Shown piece after piece: positions 27,871-35,504 of a stretch of DNA of 64,000 bases (its first letter is position 1; every line of letters starts with the position of its first letter). Made by a program: the position numbers and the translations under genes. The notes under the pieces were generated by a model. That model was not told where the DNA came from, made no database searches, and saw only the letters and a list, made by a program, of their open reading frames with translations. The stretch lies in the NCBI RefSeq assembly GCF_003105115.1, contig NZ_QETH01000009.1, positions 1 through 64,000 of the forward strand, written 5' to 3'. Origin of the DNA: Flavobacterium sp. HTF (lineage in GTDB: Bacteria > Bacteroidota > Bacteroidia > Flavobacteriales > Flavobacteriaceae).

Positions 27871-27900
27871 ATAATAACGGAACGATCGTTCCGTTATTAT
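27871..27900. promoter_or_regulatory. Perfect 30-bp palindromic operator of the SDR gene
   Basis: A perfect 15+15 palindrome with the core ACGGAACGATCGTTCCGT. It directly abuts a -7 box (TATCTTTG at 27900-27907), so binding there would block RNA polymerase. A partial copy of the core (ggaacgattgttcc) lies before the tetR gene at 28720-28733. The likely binding protein is the TetR regulator that follows the SDR gene. Confidence 0.8.
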
Positions 27901-27907
27901 ATCTTTG
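27900..27907 (+). promoter_or_regulatory. -7 box of the SDR promoter
   Basis: TATCTTTG matches TAnnTTTG and overlaps the last base of the palindromic operator. A start near 27914 would leave a leader of about 36 nt before the ATG. Confidence 0.65.
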
Positions 27908-27949
27908 TACCATAATAATTGAATAATCAATAACTTAATAACAAATAAA

Positions 27950-28702
27950 ATGAAAAATTTAGAAAACAAAGTTGCAATTGTAACAGGAGGAAACAGTGGA
28001 ATTGGATATGCAGCAGCAGCTGATTTAGTATCAAAAGGTGCGAAAGTAATCGTAACAGGAAGAAACAAAGAAGCTTTGGCAAAAGCGGAAACAGAATTGA
28101 ATGTTACCGGAATTGTTGCAGACCAATCTGATTTAAAATCAATTGATAATTTAGTGGCTCAGGTAAAAGAACAATTCGGAAAAGTAGATATTCTATTTTT
28201 AAATGCCGGAATCGCAGCTTTTGCTCCTGTAGACTCAGCTTCAGAAGAGCATTATGACAGTATTATGAATGTGAATGTAAAAGGAGTTTATTTTACAGTT
28301 CAAAAAGTATTACCAATTTTAAACGACGGTGGCTCTATTATTTTTAATACTTCAGTTAATGCCCAATTAGGAATGCCGGGTTCAAGTGTATACGGAGCAA
28401 GTAAAGCAGCCGTTTTATCATTAAACAGAATCTTTGCTGCAGAATTGGCACCAAGAAAAATCAGAGTAAACGCAGTTTCTCCTGGTCCAATTGAAACACC
28501 TTTGTATGGAAAAGTAGGTTTAGAAAAAGAAGAAGTAGAAGGTTTAGGAGCTGCTTTGGGAAATAAAATTTTATTGAAACGTTTTGGACAAGCTTCTGAA
28601 GTTGCAAAAACAATTACATTCCTTGCTTCAGATGATGCTTCCTTCATTACAGGGACAGAAATCGTTATTGACGGTGGACTTACTGTAAACACAGTTTTAT
28701 AA
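27950..28702 (+). CDS. Short-chain dehydrogenase/reductase (SDR)
   Basis: A 250-residue NAD(P)-dependent oxidoreductase of the classical SDR family. The Rossmann cofactor loop is TGGNSGIG (residues 12-19), followed by NAGIA and the active site Ser (in NTSVNAQLG) with YGASK (Tyr and Lys). The C-terminal PGPIETPLYGK and ASDDASFITGTEIVIDGG segments are standard. The substrate cannot be read. It is preceded by a perfect palindromic operator and followed by a TetR gene 72 bp on, so it is likely to be induced by a compound that releases the repressor. Confidence 0.93.
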   Translation: MKNLENKVAIVTGGNSGIGYAAAADLVSKGAKVIVTGRNKEALAKAETELNVTGIVADQSDLKSIDNLVAQVKEQFGKVDILFLNAGIAAFAPVDSASEEHYDSIMNVNVKGVYFTVQKVLPILNDGGSIIFNTSVNAQLGMPGSSVYGASKAAVLSLNRIFAAELAPRKIRVNAVSPGPIETPLYGKVGLEKEEVEGLGAALGNKILLKRFGQASEVAKTITFLASDDASFITGTEIVIDGGLTVNTVL

Positions 28703-28719
28703 TTTTTTTGACTAATTCA

Positions 28720-28734
28720 GGAACGATTGTTCCG
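28720..28734. promoter_or_regulatory. Second operator copy upstream of tetR
   Basis: Ggaacgattgttccg is an imperfect palindrome with the same half-sites as the 30-bp palindrome at 27871-27900. A -7-like TACCTTTG follows at 28744-28751. This is the expected layout for an autoregulated TetR. Confidence 0.7.
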
Positions 28735-28774
28735 TATTTTTAGTACCTTTGTAAATGAATTTAATTTTGAAGCT

Positions 28775-29356
28775 ATGGCTAGAACAAAAGAATTTAATGA
28801 AGATCAGGCTTTAGATAAAGCAATTGAAATTTTCTGGCACAAAGGGTATAACGGAACTTCTGCACAGGATTTGGTAACACATTTGGGTTTGAGCCGTTCC
28901 AGTTTATACGATACTTTTGGAGATAAGCAAAAACTCTTTGTAAAGTCACTCCAACGATACCAGCAACAGAATGAAAAGAGTCTTAAAGAACTTTTAGAAA
29001 ATTCTGAAAACATAAGAACGGCCTTAACTGAAATTTTCAAACAGGCCGTTTTAGAAAGTCTTCAGGACAAAATAACAAAAGGTTGTTTTATGGTAAACTC
29101 AGCAGTTGAGCTTGCTATGCACGATCCTGAAATTGGAAAAATCGTTCATGACAACCAGAAAGCGGTTGAAGACATTTTTTGTAATGCAGTAAAGAAAGGG
29201 CAGGAGTCGGGGCAGATTTCTAAAAACCAGGAAGCCAGATCACTCGCACGTTTTATCTTTAACAATTATTCCGGAATTCGTGTTTTGGCCCGTGCGGGCG
29301 AGAAAGACAAACAGGTTTATGATGATATTTTAAAAGCGATTTTCTCTTTATTTTAA
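28775..29356 (+). CDS. TetR/AcrR-family transcriptional repressor
   Basis: I choose ATG 28775 (MARTKEFNEDQALDKA). The longer frame starts at a TTG within the operator and encodes a non-conserved leader. This gives 193 residues. The helix-turn-helix lies in about residues 30-50 (TSAQDLVTHLGLSRSSLYDTFGDKQKLF). The rest is an all-helical ligand-binding domain with MVNSAVELAMHDPEIGKIV. It should bind the palindromes at 27871-27900 and 28720-28734 and control both the SDR gene and itself. A terminator follows at 29374-29408. Confidence 0.92.
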   Translation: MARTKEFNEDQALDKAIEIFWHKGYNGTSAQDLVTHLGLSRSSLYDTFGDKQKLFVKSLQRYQQQNEKSLKELLENSENIRTALTEIFKQAVLESLQDKITKGCFMVNSAVELAMHDPEIGKIVHDNQKAVEDIFCNAVKKGQESGQISKNQEARSLARFIFNNYSGIRVLARAGEKDKQVYDDILKAIFSLF

Positions 29357-29370
29357 AGCGAATTACAGCA

Positions 29371-29430
29371 ATAAAAAAAGGCAATTACTACTGTAACTGC
29401 CTTTTTTTGTTTTAAGTGAATTATAGAAAT
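29371..29430. repeat. Duplicated terminator repeat, copy A
   Basis: About 60 bp that is nearly repeated at 29846-29906. It contains a hairpin ggcaattac/gtaactgcc with A- and T-runs (29374-29408) that ends the tetR gene and can also end the minus-strand 80-residue gene. Confidence 0.75.
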
Positions 29431-29496
29431 TATAACTCCATAGCTTTTTTATTCTTAAAAAAGTAATCAACTGTACGATTTTATCATTCAGAAGAA

Positions 29497-29739
29497 TTAT
29501 CTGTTTTCGTCAAGTAGTTTCATTTCATCTATGATTGACAGAATTTTTAATTGTTCTTCCATATCTAATTTTTCAGTGTATAAAAGAGTAATTAGAATAG
29601 TATACGAATCCTCTAAATCTGAATTTTCTTCGAGTTTGAGATCATTTGGATTTTGATATTTTTCCAGCAATATTTTTGCAGTCTCAAAAGCCCGTTCCTG
29701 TAATGTAAGTAAAGCTGACATTTTTTTTGTGTTAGACAT
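29497..29739 (-). CDS. Small uncharacterised helical protein (80 residues)
   Basis: Predicted alpha-helical, acidic, no signal peptide, with MSALLTLQERAFETAKILLEKYQN near the N-terminus and a Leu-rich C-terminal half (YTILITLLYTEKLDMEEQLKILSIIDEMKLL). The family is not recognised. The ATG at codon 7 is an alternative start. It is bounded by two near-identical terminator repeats (29371-29430 and 29846-29906), suggesting that this segment was inserted or duplicated as a unit. No close partner gene. Confidence 0.55.
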   Translation of the reverse strand: MSNTKKMSALLTLQERAFETAKILLEKYQNPNDLKLEENSDLEDSYTILITLLYTEKLDMEEQLKILSIIDEMKLLDENR

Positions 29740-29845
29740 TAGTATTGTAAAATTTAAAGTTTTTGGCTTTACTCATTTACCTTAGTATCAAATCTACTAA
29801 ATTTTGAATTGCTTTTCATTTTTTGATTTTGTAAAAAAATGGTCA

Positions 29846-29906
29846 TAAAAAAACGGCAATTACTACTGTAGTTGCCGTTTTTTGTTTTTAAGTAAGTAAT
29901 AGAAAT
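29846..29906. repeat. Duplicated terminator repeat, copy B
   Basis: Near-direct repeat of 29371-29430, differing mainly in bases within the stem (cggcaattac/gtagttgccg). The base changes in the stem keep it paired through a G-U. It ends the nucleoid-associated protein gene on the minus strand. Confidence 0.75.
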
Positions 29907-29915
29907 GAAAACTTC

Positions 29916-30974
29916 TTAGCTCTTTTCTTCTTTGTTGAAGTAAACTAAGTAGTAATACATTTGTTTTTCTTCATCCCAGCCTTTTTCAACAAATTTTTCT
30001 GCACTTTCAGGATTGATAAAATCCATTTTAATCTGAATATGAGTATCTAAATTAATCACATTTTTGATCGATTTTCTGGCGTCAGAAACTGCTGCATTGG
30101 CAATTGGGAATGAGGTAACATCTTCGATGCTGTATTTTTCTCCTTTATCAACTTTGTAGTTTTTAAATTCAGGAATTAAATCAGGGTTGTCCAATACTTC
30201 ATTCAGGAAATTTTGTTCTTCAAACTGATCATTTTTTGCGAAATAATTCACAGATCGGTTCATAAACATTACTTCTTCTTTTTTGTCTTCTGCCGGCAAA
30301 ACAACATCTTTTGCGAAGTTCTGGCAGAATTTTAAGTATTTTTTAGTGATGAAGTTTTCATCTTCAAAAGCATCAACAGATAAAAAGTGCTCTAACCAGT
30401 AACGCGCATCATAACGGTTGCTGTCTACAGTCAGAATTTTATATCCTTCTTCTTTTTTATAATTGAAAATCAAACATCCTTTGTCCAGTTTGCTCAGGTT
30501 GATTCCTTGTTGCAGGATCATTTCAAGATTGCTGTCTTTTTCTTCAAACTGTAAAAAGTCAGCTTGTAATTCGCTTTTAAAAATTCCGATTGCATCAACT
30601 ACATTGTTATCAATGCTTAAGTTTGTCAGATACGTTACATAAACCTCCCCGTTTTTAATATGCGGGTGATTTGACTGCTCAAATAAATGCGTTGTGATTT
30701 TTTTTGAAATCTCCTGTAAATTAGAAGGATTGGTAAAAATCTCAGTAGCATATTTAAACATGTCATTATAATCCAAATCGACTTCGTGCGCAAACTGATA
30801 ATAGTTTTCTTCTTTTTCTCTAAAAGGCTTAAAAAAGTACTCTTTTATCAAAGGAACAATTTCATCATTTAAGTTAAATGGCTGCTCTGATAAAAAAATA
30901 GCTTCGTTACGGCTTTTGTTTCCTACGCGGTGTATCGCAAGCGTCTCGATGTGGGTGTTGAAAAGGTTTATCAT
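29916..30974 (-). CDS. Nucleoid-associated protein (NdpA/YejK family)
   Basis: A 352-residue cytoplasmic protein matching the 37-kDa nucleoid-associated family by its N-terminus (HIETLAIHRVGNKSRNE), the central VYVTYLTNLSIDNNVVDAIGIFKSE and the C-terminal YSIEDVTSFPIANAAVSDARKSIKNVINLD. Family members bind DNA in the nucleoid, though in Bacteroidota direct evidence is scarce. It precedes the terminator repeat copy B. Its upstream side is the octamer element enclosing a four-helix-bundle gene. Confidence 0.85.
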   Translation of the reverse strand: MINLFNTHIETLAIHRVGNKSRNEAIFLSEQPFNLNDEIVPLIKEYFFKPFREKEENYYQFAHEVDLDYNDMFKYATEIFTNPSNLQEISKKITTHLFEQSNHPHIKNGEVYVTYLTNLSIDNNVVDAIGIFKSELQADFLQFEEKDSNLEMILQQGINLSKLDKGCLIFNYKKEEGYKILTVDSNRYDARYWLEHFLSVDAFEDENFITKKYLKFCQNFAKDVVLPAEDKKEEVMFMNRSVNYFAKNDQFEEQNFLNEVLDNPDLIPEFKNYKVDKGEKYSIEDVTSFPIANAAVSDARKSIKNVINLDTHIQIKMDFINPESAEKFVEKGWDEEKQMYYYLVYFNKEEKS

Positions 30975-31017
30975 TTTTTAAGGTGCTGAGGTTCTGAGAT
31001 GCTAAGGTACTAAGGTT
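30975..31017. repeat. Octamer terminal inverted repeat, left arm
   Basis: 8-bp units ctgaggtt (30986-30993), ctgagatg, ctaaggta and ctaaggtt (ending 31017), preceded by a T-rich edge. Reverse-complement partner at 31432-31468. Confidence 0.85.
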
Positions 31018-31376
31018 TAGTTTCTGTCTTTTATTTTTTTTATAAAAGAAACTAACATCCTTTCTACTTCGCGACTATCCTCATATAAGTTATTAAAATC
31101 GTTTTCTTTTAAGTAATATATATTTTTTGCAATTTCTAATTGAGTTTGCATTTCGAATAAAGAGCCAACAGAGATATTTAAAAAGCGTAAAAGATCTTTA
31201 TCGCTTTCTCTTCCAAATCCTTCTGCAATATTACTAGGGATAGAAACCGAACTACGTCTAATCTGTGAAGTTAATCCGAAGATTTCTTCTTTTGGAAAAT
31301 TGTTTGTGGAAAAATAAATTTTGGTTGTCAAAGCCATTGATTTCTGCCAGATAAGGAGGCTTCTAAAATTACTCAT
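31017..31376 (-). CDS. Four-helix-bundle protein (S23/IVS-like)
   Basis: A 119-residue protein of the S23/IVS-like four-helix-bundle family: SNFRSLLIWQKSMALTTKIY, then TSQIRRSSVSIPSNIAEGFGRESDKDLLRFLNIS, then SLFEMQTQLEIAKNIYYL. Family members are found within 23S rRNA intervening sequences and, as Avd, beside diversity-generating retroelements. Most copies in Bacteroidota are stand-alone and uncharacterised. No reverse transcriptase or rRNA is nearby. Length is normal. Its start lies about 55 bp from the right octamer repeat and its stop touches the left one. Confidence 0.9.
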   Translation of the reverse strand: MSNFRSLLIWQKSMALTTKIYFSTNNFPKEEIFGLTSQIRRSSVSIPSNIAEGFGRESDKDLLRFLNISVGSLFEMQTQLEIAKNIYYLKENDFNNLYEDSREVERMLVSFIKKIKDRN

Positions 31377-31431
31377 ATTTTAATATTTTTAATTAAAAAA
31401 TAAAAATAAGAAAAAACTTTCAAAATAAAAC

Positions 31432-31468
31432 CTTAGAATCTTAGAGTCTCAGAACCTTAGCAACTTTA
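31432..31468. repeat. Octamer terminal inverted repeat, right arm
   Basis: cttagaat, cttagagt, ctcagaac and cttagcaa (31432-31463), then cttta. The reverse complement of the left arm. Confidence 0.85.
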
Positions 31469-31470
31469 AA

Positions 31471-32010
31471 TTAATTCCAATTCTCCTCAAATCCATAATC
31501 TTCGAAGCTGTCGTCTCCTTCGAACATATCAAGATCATCTTCGTCTAAATCATCTTCAAACTCTCCGTAGATATCGTCATGCATATCGGCTTCAAAGGTT
31601 TTTTCAGTTGCTTCATCAGGCATTTCGCCGTGCGCGAATAAAGTTTCCGGATAGATTGCTCCGGCAGATGCTTCTTCGATAGCAGCTAATTCAACTAAGA
31701 AAGTCCACATGCTGATGAAATCGTAAACATAGATGATTTTAGTATTTTCATTGTCTAAAATACTAGATAATGGATAATCATTCATAGTCCTCATTTCGCC
31801 AGAAACATCGCCGGTATCGAAAAGCGGAATTTCATCTTCCTGATTCCAGGTATCGTCACAAGTGTAAAACGAAGCTACTTCTGATCCGTCAAAACCGAAA
31901 GCGTTGAAGATCGCATTATGTAAATCTTCCAGAGTATCATCTTCAAGAATTGCAATGTCTCTAAAAATATCTTCTTCGGCGTCTAGAATTACTCTAAATT
32001 TATAAACCAT
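31471..32010 (-). CDS. IS1096-passenger-TnpR-like (pRiA4b ORF-3) family protein
   Basis: A 179-residue protein whose first 115 residues match the plasmid pRiA4b ORF-3 family (VYKFRVILDAEEDIFRDIAILEDDTLEDLHNAIFNAFGF, YVYDFISMWTFLVEL). The last 50 residues are almost all acidic (DEDDLDMFEGDDSFED). Despite the family name, no transposase or IS end is nearby, and relatives are common chromosomal genes. Function unknown. It lies 4 bp from the octamer repeat that brackets the four-helix-bundle gene. Confidence 0.8.
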   Translation of the reverse strand: MVYKFRVILDAEEDIFRDIAILEDDTLEDLHNAIFNAFGFDGSEVASFYTCDDTWNQEDEIPLFDTGDVSGEMRTMNDYPLSSILDNENTKIIYVYDFISMWTFLVELAAIEEASAGAIYPETLFAHGEMPDEATEKTFEADMHDDIYGEFEDDLDEDDLDMFEGDDSFEDYGFEENWN

Positions 32011-32130
32011 AATCTTTGTTTTTATTGAGAGGTCAAAGGTAAAATATAAAAAATGAAATACGAATTATGAATTACGATTTGTTGAAAAGATTTTAATTTT
32101 TGATTAACTGTAGTTATTGGGCTTGGCAGT

Positions 32131-32206
32131 CCTGCAAGGTTTTTTAAAACCTTGCAGGTTTGTATTTATACTTAAAGTTATATCTACAGGGTTAAAAACC
32201 TTACAG
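32131..32206. repeat. Palindromic CCTGCAAGG repeat
   Basis: A nearly perfect palindrome with 13-bp arms (cctgcaaggtttt / aaaaccttgcagg, 32131-32158) and a two-base loop, followed by a degenerate copy at about 32187-32206 (acagggttaaaaaccttaca). Similar CCTGCAAG/CTTGTAGG arms occur at 53684-53721. It lies between the ORF-3-like gene and HPP. Confidence 0.65.
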
Positions 32207-32221
32207 GAATAGGGAATAGAA

Positions 32222-32824
32222 TTATAATTTCCCGGAAAATCTTTTTCTAATCTTATGATAATGTTTGTGGTAAGTACTGTGACTTGGATAACTTCTGCTT
32301 GAAGTCATATTATTAAAAACCAAAGCGGTTAAAAGTAAAATTAAAACTCCCACTAAAACCGGAGAAAGCACATACATGTAACCTAATGATTTTACTTTTT
32401 CTGTTCCGATAACGGCAATTAAAGCCGTTGCACCTCCGGGAGGATGAAGTGTCTTGGTAATCTGCATTAAAATTATGGCAATTGAAACGGCCAATGGAGC
32501 CGCAATATACATAATGTCAGGAACCAGTTTATGAACTGTTACGCCAACAATAGCAGAAACCAAATGTCCCCCAACCAAATTTCGGGGCTGAGAAAACGGG
32601 CTCTGAATAATTCCGTAAACCAAAACGCTTGATGCTCCAAAAGAACCAATTAAATAAACGGCATCACTTCCGGAAAAATGCATAGACTGAACGTAAGCCA
32701 GAATTCCGATTCCGATAAAAGACCCTAAAAAGGACCAAAAATGTTCTTTATAGTCGATTAAAGTTTCTTTATAAAGAATGTAACGTGTCTTGCGGTAGCT
32801 TCTTTTTATTTTTTCAGTTGGCAT
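32222..32824 (-). CDS. HPP-family membrane protein
   Basis: A 200-residue inner-membrane protein with about four hydrophobic helices. The diagnostic LHPPGGATALIAVIG motif is near residue 125. HPP proteins are linked with nitrite or small-anion transport in some organisms, but the role here is unproven. Basic ends (RKTRYILYKE; SYPSHSTYHKHYHKIRKRFSGKL) suggest both termini in the cytoplasm. It is 72 bp behind the CLC gene in the same direction, so the two may act together on anions. Confidence 0.85.
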   Translation of the reverse strand: MPTEKIKRSYRKTRYILYKETLIDYKEHFWSFLGSFIGIGILAYVQSMHFSGSDAVYLIGSFGASSVLVYGIIQSPFSQPRNLVGGHLVSAIVGVTVHKLVPDIMYIAAPLAVSIAIILMQITKTLHPPGGATALIAVIGTEKVKSLGYMYVLSPVLVGVLILLLTALVFNNMTSSRSYPSHSTYHKHYHKIRKRFSGKL

Positions 32825-32896
32825 AAGTCACTAAAATATCAGTTGTGGTATTTTTTTGCCATAGATTTTAATCATTTCAATCCGTGGCCATATAAT

Positions 32897-34177
32897 TTAT
32901 TTTGTCAGGCCTGGGGCGTAACTATATACAGTATAAGGATAAATTGTTTTTGCAGTGTACTTGGAAATTAAACAAACCACAAGAATCGGGAAAAATAAAG
33001 TATAGTCGTTCGTTAGTCCGCAAACGAGGAAAATTGCTGTAAAAGGAGCATGAATGCTGGCACTCAAAACCGCAGCCATTCCGATGATCATAAAGTTAAC
33101 CGGAATTACATTTACATGAAAAAAGCTGTTTAAGATTGAAGAGAGTAATAATCCTAAAAAAGCCCCAATAAATAAACTCGGTGCAAAAACACCGCCGTCA
33201 CCGCCGGATGCCAGGGTTATGGAAGTTACAATTGGTTTTAAAATTAAAATCCCAATAAATGTTAGTGCCAAAGTTAGAGTTAACTGAGCCTGAACGGCAT
33301 TTCCGAAAATCCCTTTTATAGCATGATAACCTTCACCATATAATTGAGGAAAAATGAATAAAGAAACACTCAGGACAACTGAACCAATAATTATTTTATA
33401 ATAGTGCGTATCAATTTTACCAAATTGTGATTTAAAAAATAACACACAACGTGTCAGATAAACAGAATTCATTCCTGCCAAAATTCCTAAAAGAATAAAA
33501 TACGGAATCGCTTTTAAATTCCATGTTGCAATAGAAACCGCAAACAAAGGCTCTTCTTTTAAAATACTCAGTAAAGCAAAAGCGACTGAAACCGAAATTA
33601 CATTTGAAATAATAAAAGCACGGGTTACTTTTCTGGAAATCACTTCAAAAGCAAATAAAACCCCTGCAATCGGACTGCTGAAAAGGGCTGTAACACCTGC
33701 GGCAACACCTGCACAGATCAATTCGGTTTTGTATTGGCGAAAAACATTTTCTTTTTCGTGTGCAACAGAACCTATCGTGGCCGTGGCTACAACTGTAGAA
33801 ACTTCGATTCCTGTTGAACCTCCGAAAATAACAGTTAATAATCCATTAATAAAGTGAGAAGGGATTTTATAAGAAGGAAGATTTTTGGAATTTTTGCCTG
33901 TACTTTCAAAAACCTCCTTAATTCCTTTATTTTCTTTTTTCTTAAAAAGATATTGTCTCAGGAAATAAATTACCGATAATCCGAAAACCGGAAATACGAT
34001 GTAAAATATGGGATGAACCGATACTTCATGAAAGAAGATTTCTTCGTAATATTCCGTTATTTTTTTTAGTGAAATTCCTAAAAAGGCCGAAAGAAAGCCA
34101 ATTAAAACAGAAACAATAACTAATTTTCGGAGTTTGATTAATTGATGATTTTTTTTGATTTGCGCCGTTTTGTTCAT
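32897..34177 (-). CDS. CLC-family chloride channel/antiporter
   Basis: A 426-residue inner-membrane protein of about ten helices. The family signatures are present: GGSTGIEVST (gating Glu125 within a changed GREGP box), AGVLFAFEVI, and GGDGGVFAPSLFIGA. The position of the internal proton Glu of E. coli ClcA (203) is Val179 here, next to Glu178. That may mean a channel-like or differently coupled transport. It is shorter than eukaryotic CLCs and has no CBS domains. It leads a likely operon with the HPP gene. Confidence 0.9.
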   Translation of the reverse strand: MNKTAQIKKNHQLIKLRKLVIVSVLIGFLSAFLGISLKKITEYYEEIFFHEVSVHPIFYIVFPVFGLSVIYFLRQYLFKKKENKGIKEVFESTGKNSKNLPSYKIPSHFINGLLTVIFGGSTGIEVSTVVATATIGSVAHEKENVFRQYKTELICAGVAAGVTALFSSPIAGVLFAFEVISRKVTRAFIISNVISVSVAFALLSILKEEPLFAVSIATWNLKAIPYFILLGILAGMNSVYLTRCVLFFKSQFGKIDTHYYKIIIGSVVLSVSLFIFPQLYGEGYHAIKGIFGNAVQAQLTLTLALTFIGILILKPIVTSITLASGGDGGVFAPSLFIGAFLGLLLSSILNSFFHVNVIPVNFMIIGMAAVLSASIHAPFTAIFLVCGLTNDYTLFFPILVVCLISKYTAKTIYPYTVYSYAPGLTK

Positions 34178-34336
34178 CAGAAGTGATTTTATAATCGCAG
34201 AATTTTATTTGCGATTTCACAAAATTAGACAATCAAATCTGTTTTTTAATAATATTCGTTGCTTATTATATGTTAAAATTATTAAAATAAGAAAATTCTT
34301 TCAGTGTGTTTTTGTAAATATTGCGGTGAAAATGAA

Positions 34337-34522
34337 TCTCGCAAAGACGCAGAGTCGCAAAGTTTTTCTCGTTTTATGTCATTTCGACGAAGGAGAAATC
34401 TCCGCGAGAATCTTTGCAAAGATTAGCGATTGATTGCGAAGATTTCTCATTCGTCGAATGATAAACTGTATCTTTATTCATTGACTTAAAGAAAAACTTA
34501 GCGACTCCGCGTCTTTGCGAGA
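34337..34522. repeat. Nested inverted repeats (CGCAAAG octamer and TCATTTCGACGAAGG types)
   Basis: Outer arms at 34337-34369 and 34490-34522 match at 31 of 33 positions in inverted orientation and consist of 8-bp units (cgcaaaga, cgcagagt, cgcaaagt). Inside is a second inverted pair, tcatttcgacgaaggagaaa type (34379-34401 with 34440-34461). It fills the gap between the CLC gene and the VOC gene. The inner repeat recurs at 52786. Confidence 0.85.
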
Positions 34523-34536
34523 TTTAATCGGACAAC

Positions 34537-34926
34537 TTATCTCTCATAAAACTCAATAGGCAATAAATCCGGATCAGCAATGAATGTAAAACGTTTTTCA
34601 GTAGTTTCATCAATTCTGATAGGTTCAGATTCTATGTTTCTAGAGTTTAAGAATTCGATAGTTTCTTCCAGATTAATCACCTCAAAAGCCAAATGGCGTA
34701 AACCAACAGCCTCAGGTCTTGAAGGGCGTTGCGGTGGATTTGGAAATGAAAATAATTCGACAACATACAAGCCATTCAAAGCCAAATCTAATTTATACGA
34801 CTGACGTTCTTCACGATAAATTTCCCTGATAATTGTAAGCCCTAAAATTTGGGTGTAAAAATATTTAGACTTCTCGTAATCAGAACATAAAATGGCGATG
34901 TGGTGAATTTTATTTAGGGTAAGCAT
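34537..34926 (-). CDS. VOC-family (glyoxalase/dioxygenase-like) protein
   Basis: A 129-residue single-module vicinal-oxygen-chelate protein. Metal ligands are expected at His7/His8 (IHHIAILC), at His77 (GLRHLAFEV) and at Glu126 (LLPIEFYER). Also typical are FYTQILGLTI and RPEAVGL. It resembles the glyoxalase I-related (YaeR-like) group, but the substrate is uncertain. It overlaps the sugar acetyltransferase gene by one base (TAATG), implying translational coupling. Confidence 0.85.
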   Translation of the reverse strand: MLTLNKIHHIAILCSDYEKSKYFYTQILGLTIIREIYREERQSYKLDLALNGLYVVELFSFPNPPQRPSRPEAVGLRHLAFEVINLEETIEFLNSRNIESEPIRIDETTEKRFTFIADPDLLPIEFYER

Positions 34927-35501
34927 TACTTTTTTGATTCAGGTTCCTGATTTAATTTACGAATGATTTTTGCCGGATTCCCAACTGCTAATGAATTGTC
35001 GGGAATGTCTTTTGTAACTACCGATCCGGCTCCAATAACACAGCCTTTTCCGATGGTTACTCCAGGACAGATAACAGAATTTCCTCCAATCCAGCAATCG
35101 TCTCCAATAGTAACCGGATACGCATTTTCCAGTGATTTTCTCAGTTCAGCGTCAAGCGGATGCGATGCAGTATAAATCTGGACATTGGGTGCAATAAAAA
35201 CATTTGATCCAATATTTACATGTGCACAGTCCAGAACAACACAGTTAACATTAAAATAAACGTTATCTCCGCAGAAAATATTATATCCGTAATCGCAATG
35301 AAAAGGAGGTTCTATATAAAACCCGGTTCCCGTATTGGGAATTAATTCCTTTAAAATTTCTTTTGCTTTTTTGGTAACGCGATATTCCTTCACATTCAGG
35401 CTATGCAAAAGATTTTTTGCAGCTCGGCGGCCTTTTAGCAATTCCGGATCCATGGCATTGTAGTATTCACCGGAAATCATTTTTTCTTTTTCTGTTTTCA
35501 T
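34926..35501 (-). CDS. maa: Maltose/galactoside-type O-acetyltransferase
   Basis: A 191-residue left-handed beta-helix acetyltransferase. The N-terminal Mac domain starts MISGEYYNAMDPELLKGRRAAKNLLHSLN. The hexapeptide repeats GDDCWIGGNSVICPGVTIGKGCVIGAGSVVTKDIPDNSLAVGNPAKIIRK follow, and His in TASHPLD is the catalytic candidate. It transfers acetyl from acetyl-CoA to a sugar hydroxyl. It ends by a one-base overlap with the VOC gene and follows the YCII-like gene closely. Confidence 0.88.
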   Translation of the reverse strand: MKTEKEKMISGEYYNAMDPELLKGRRAAKNLLHSLNVKEYRVTKKAKEILKELIPNTGTGFYIEPPFHCDYGYNIFCGDNVYFNVNCVVLDCAHVNIGSNVFIAPNVQIYTASHPLDAELRKSLENAYPVTIGDDCWIGGNSVICPGVTIGKGCVIGAGSVVTKDIPDNSLAVGNPAKIIRKLNQEPESKK

Positions 35502-35504
35502 TAT

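Larger units (their letters stand above)
30975..31468. mobile_element. Candidate small unit: four-helix-bundle gene between inverted octamer repeats
   Basis: The gene at 31017-31376 is enclosed by imperfect inverted repeats of about 40 bp (30975-31017 and 31432-31468). They match over ttaa...gctgaggttctgag and over the following octamers. The right arm abuts the stop of the neighbouring gene by 4 bp. Solo and paired copies of the same repeat, without a gene, occur elsewhere in the window (38744, 39003, 47817, 58816). This has the form of a non-autonomous mobile unit. No transposase, target duplication or mobility has been demonstrated, so this is inference. Confidence 0.35.

Noticed and set aside
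28727..28774. Longer start of the tetR gene at a TTG
   Set aside because: It would begin inside the operator and the -7 region, and the added residues are not TetR-like. The ATG at 28775 fits the family.
31471..32010. IS1096-passenger-like gene as evidence of an insertion sequence
   Set aside because: No transposase, no defined ends and no target duplication are seen. The family is common on chromosomes.
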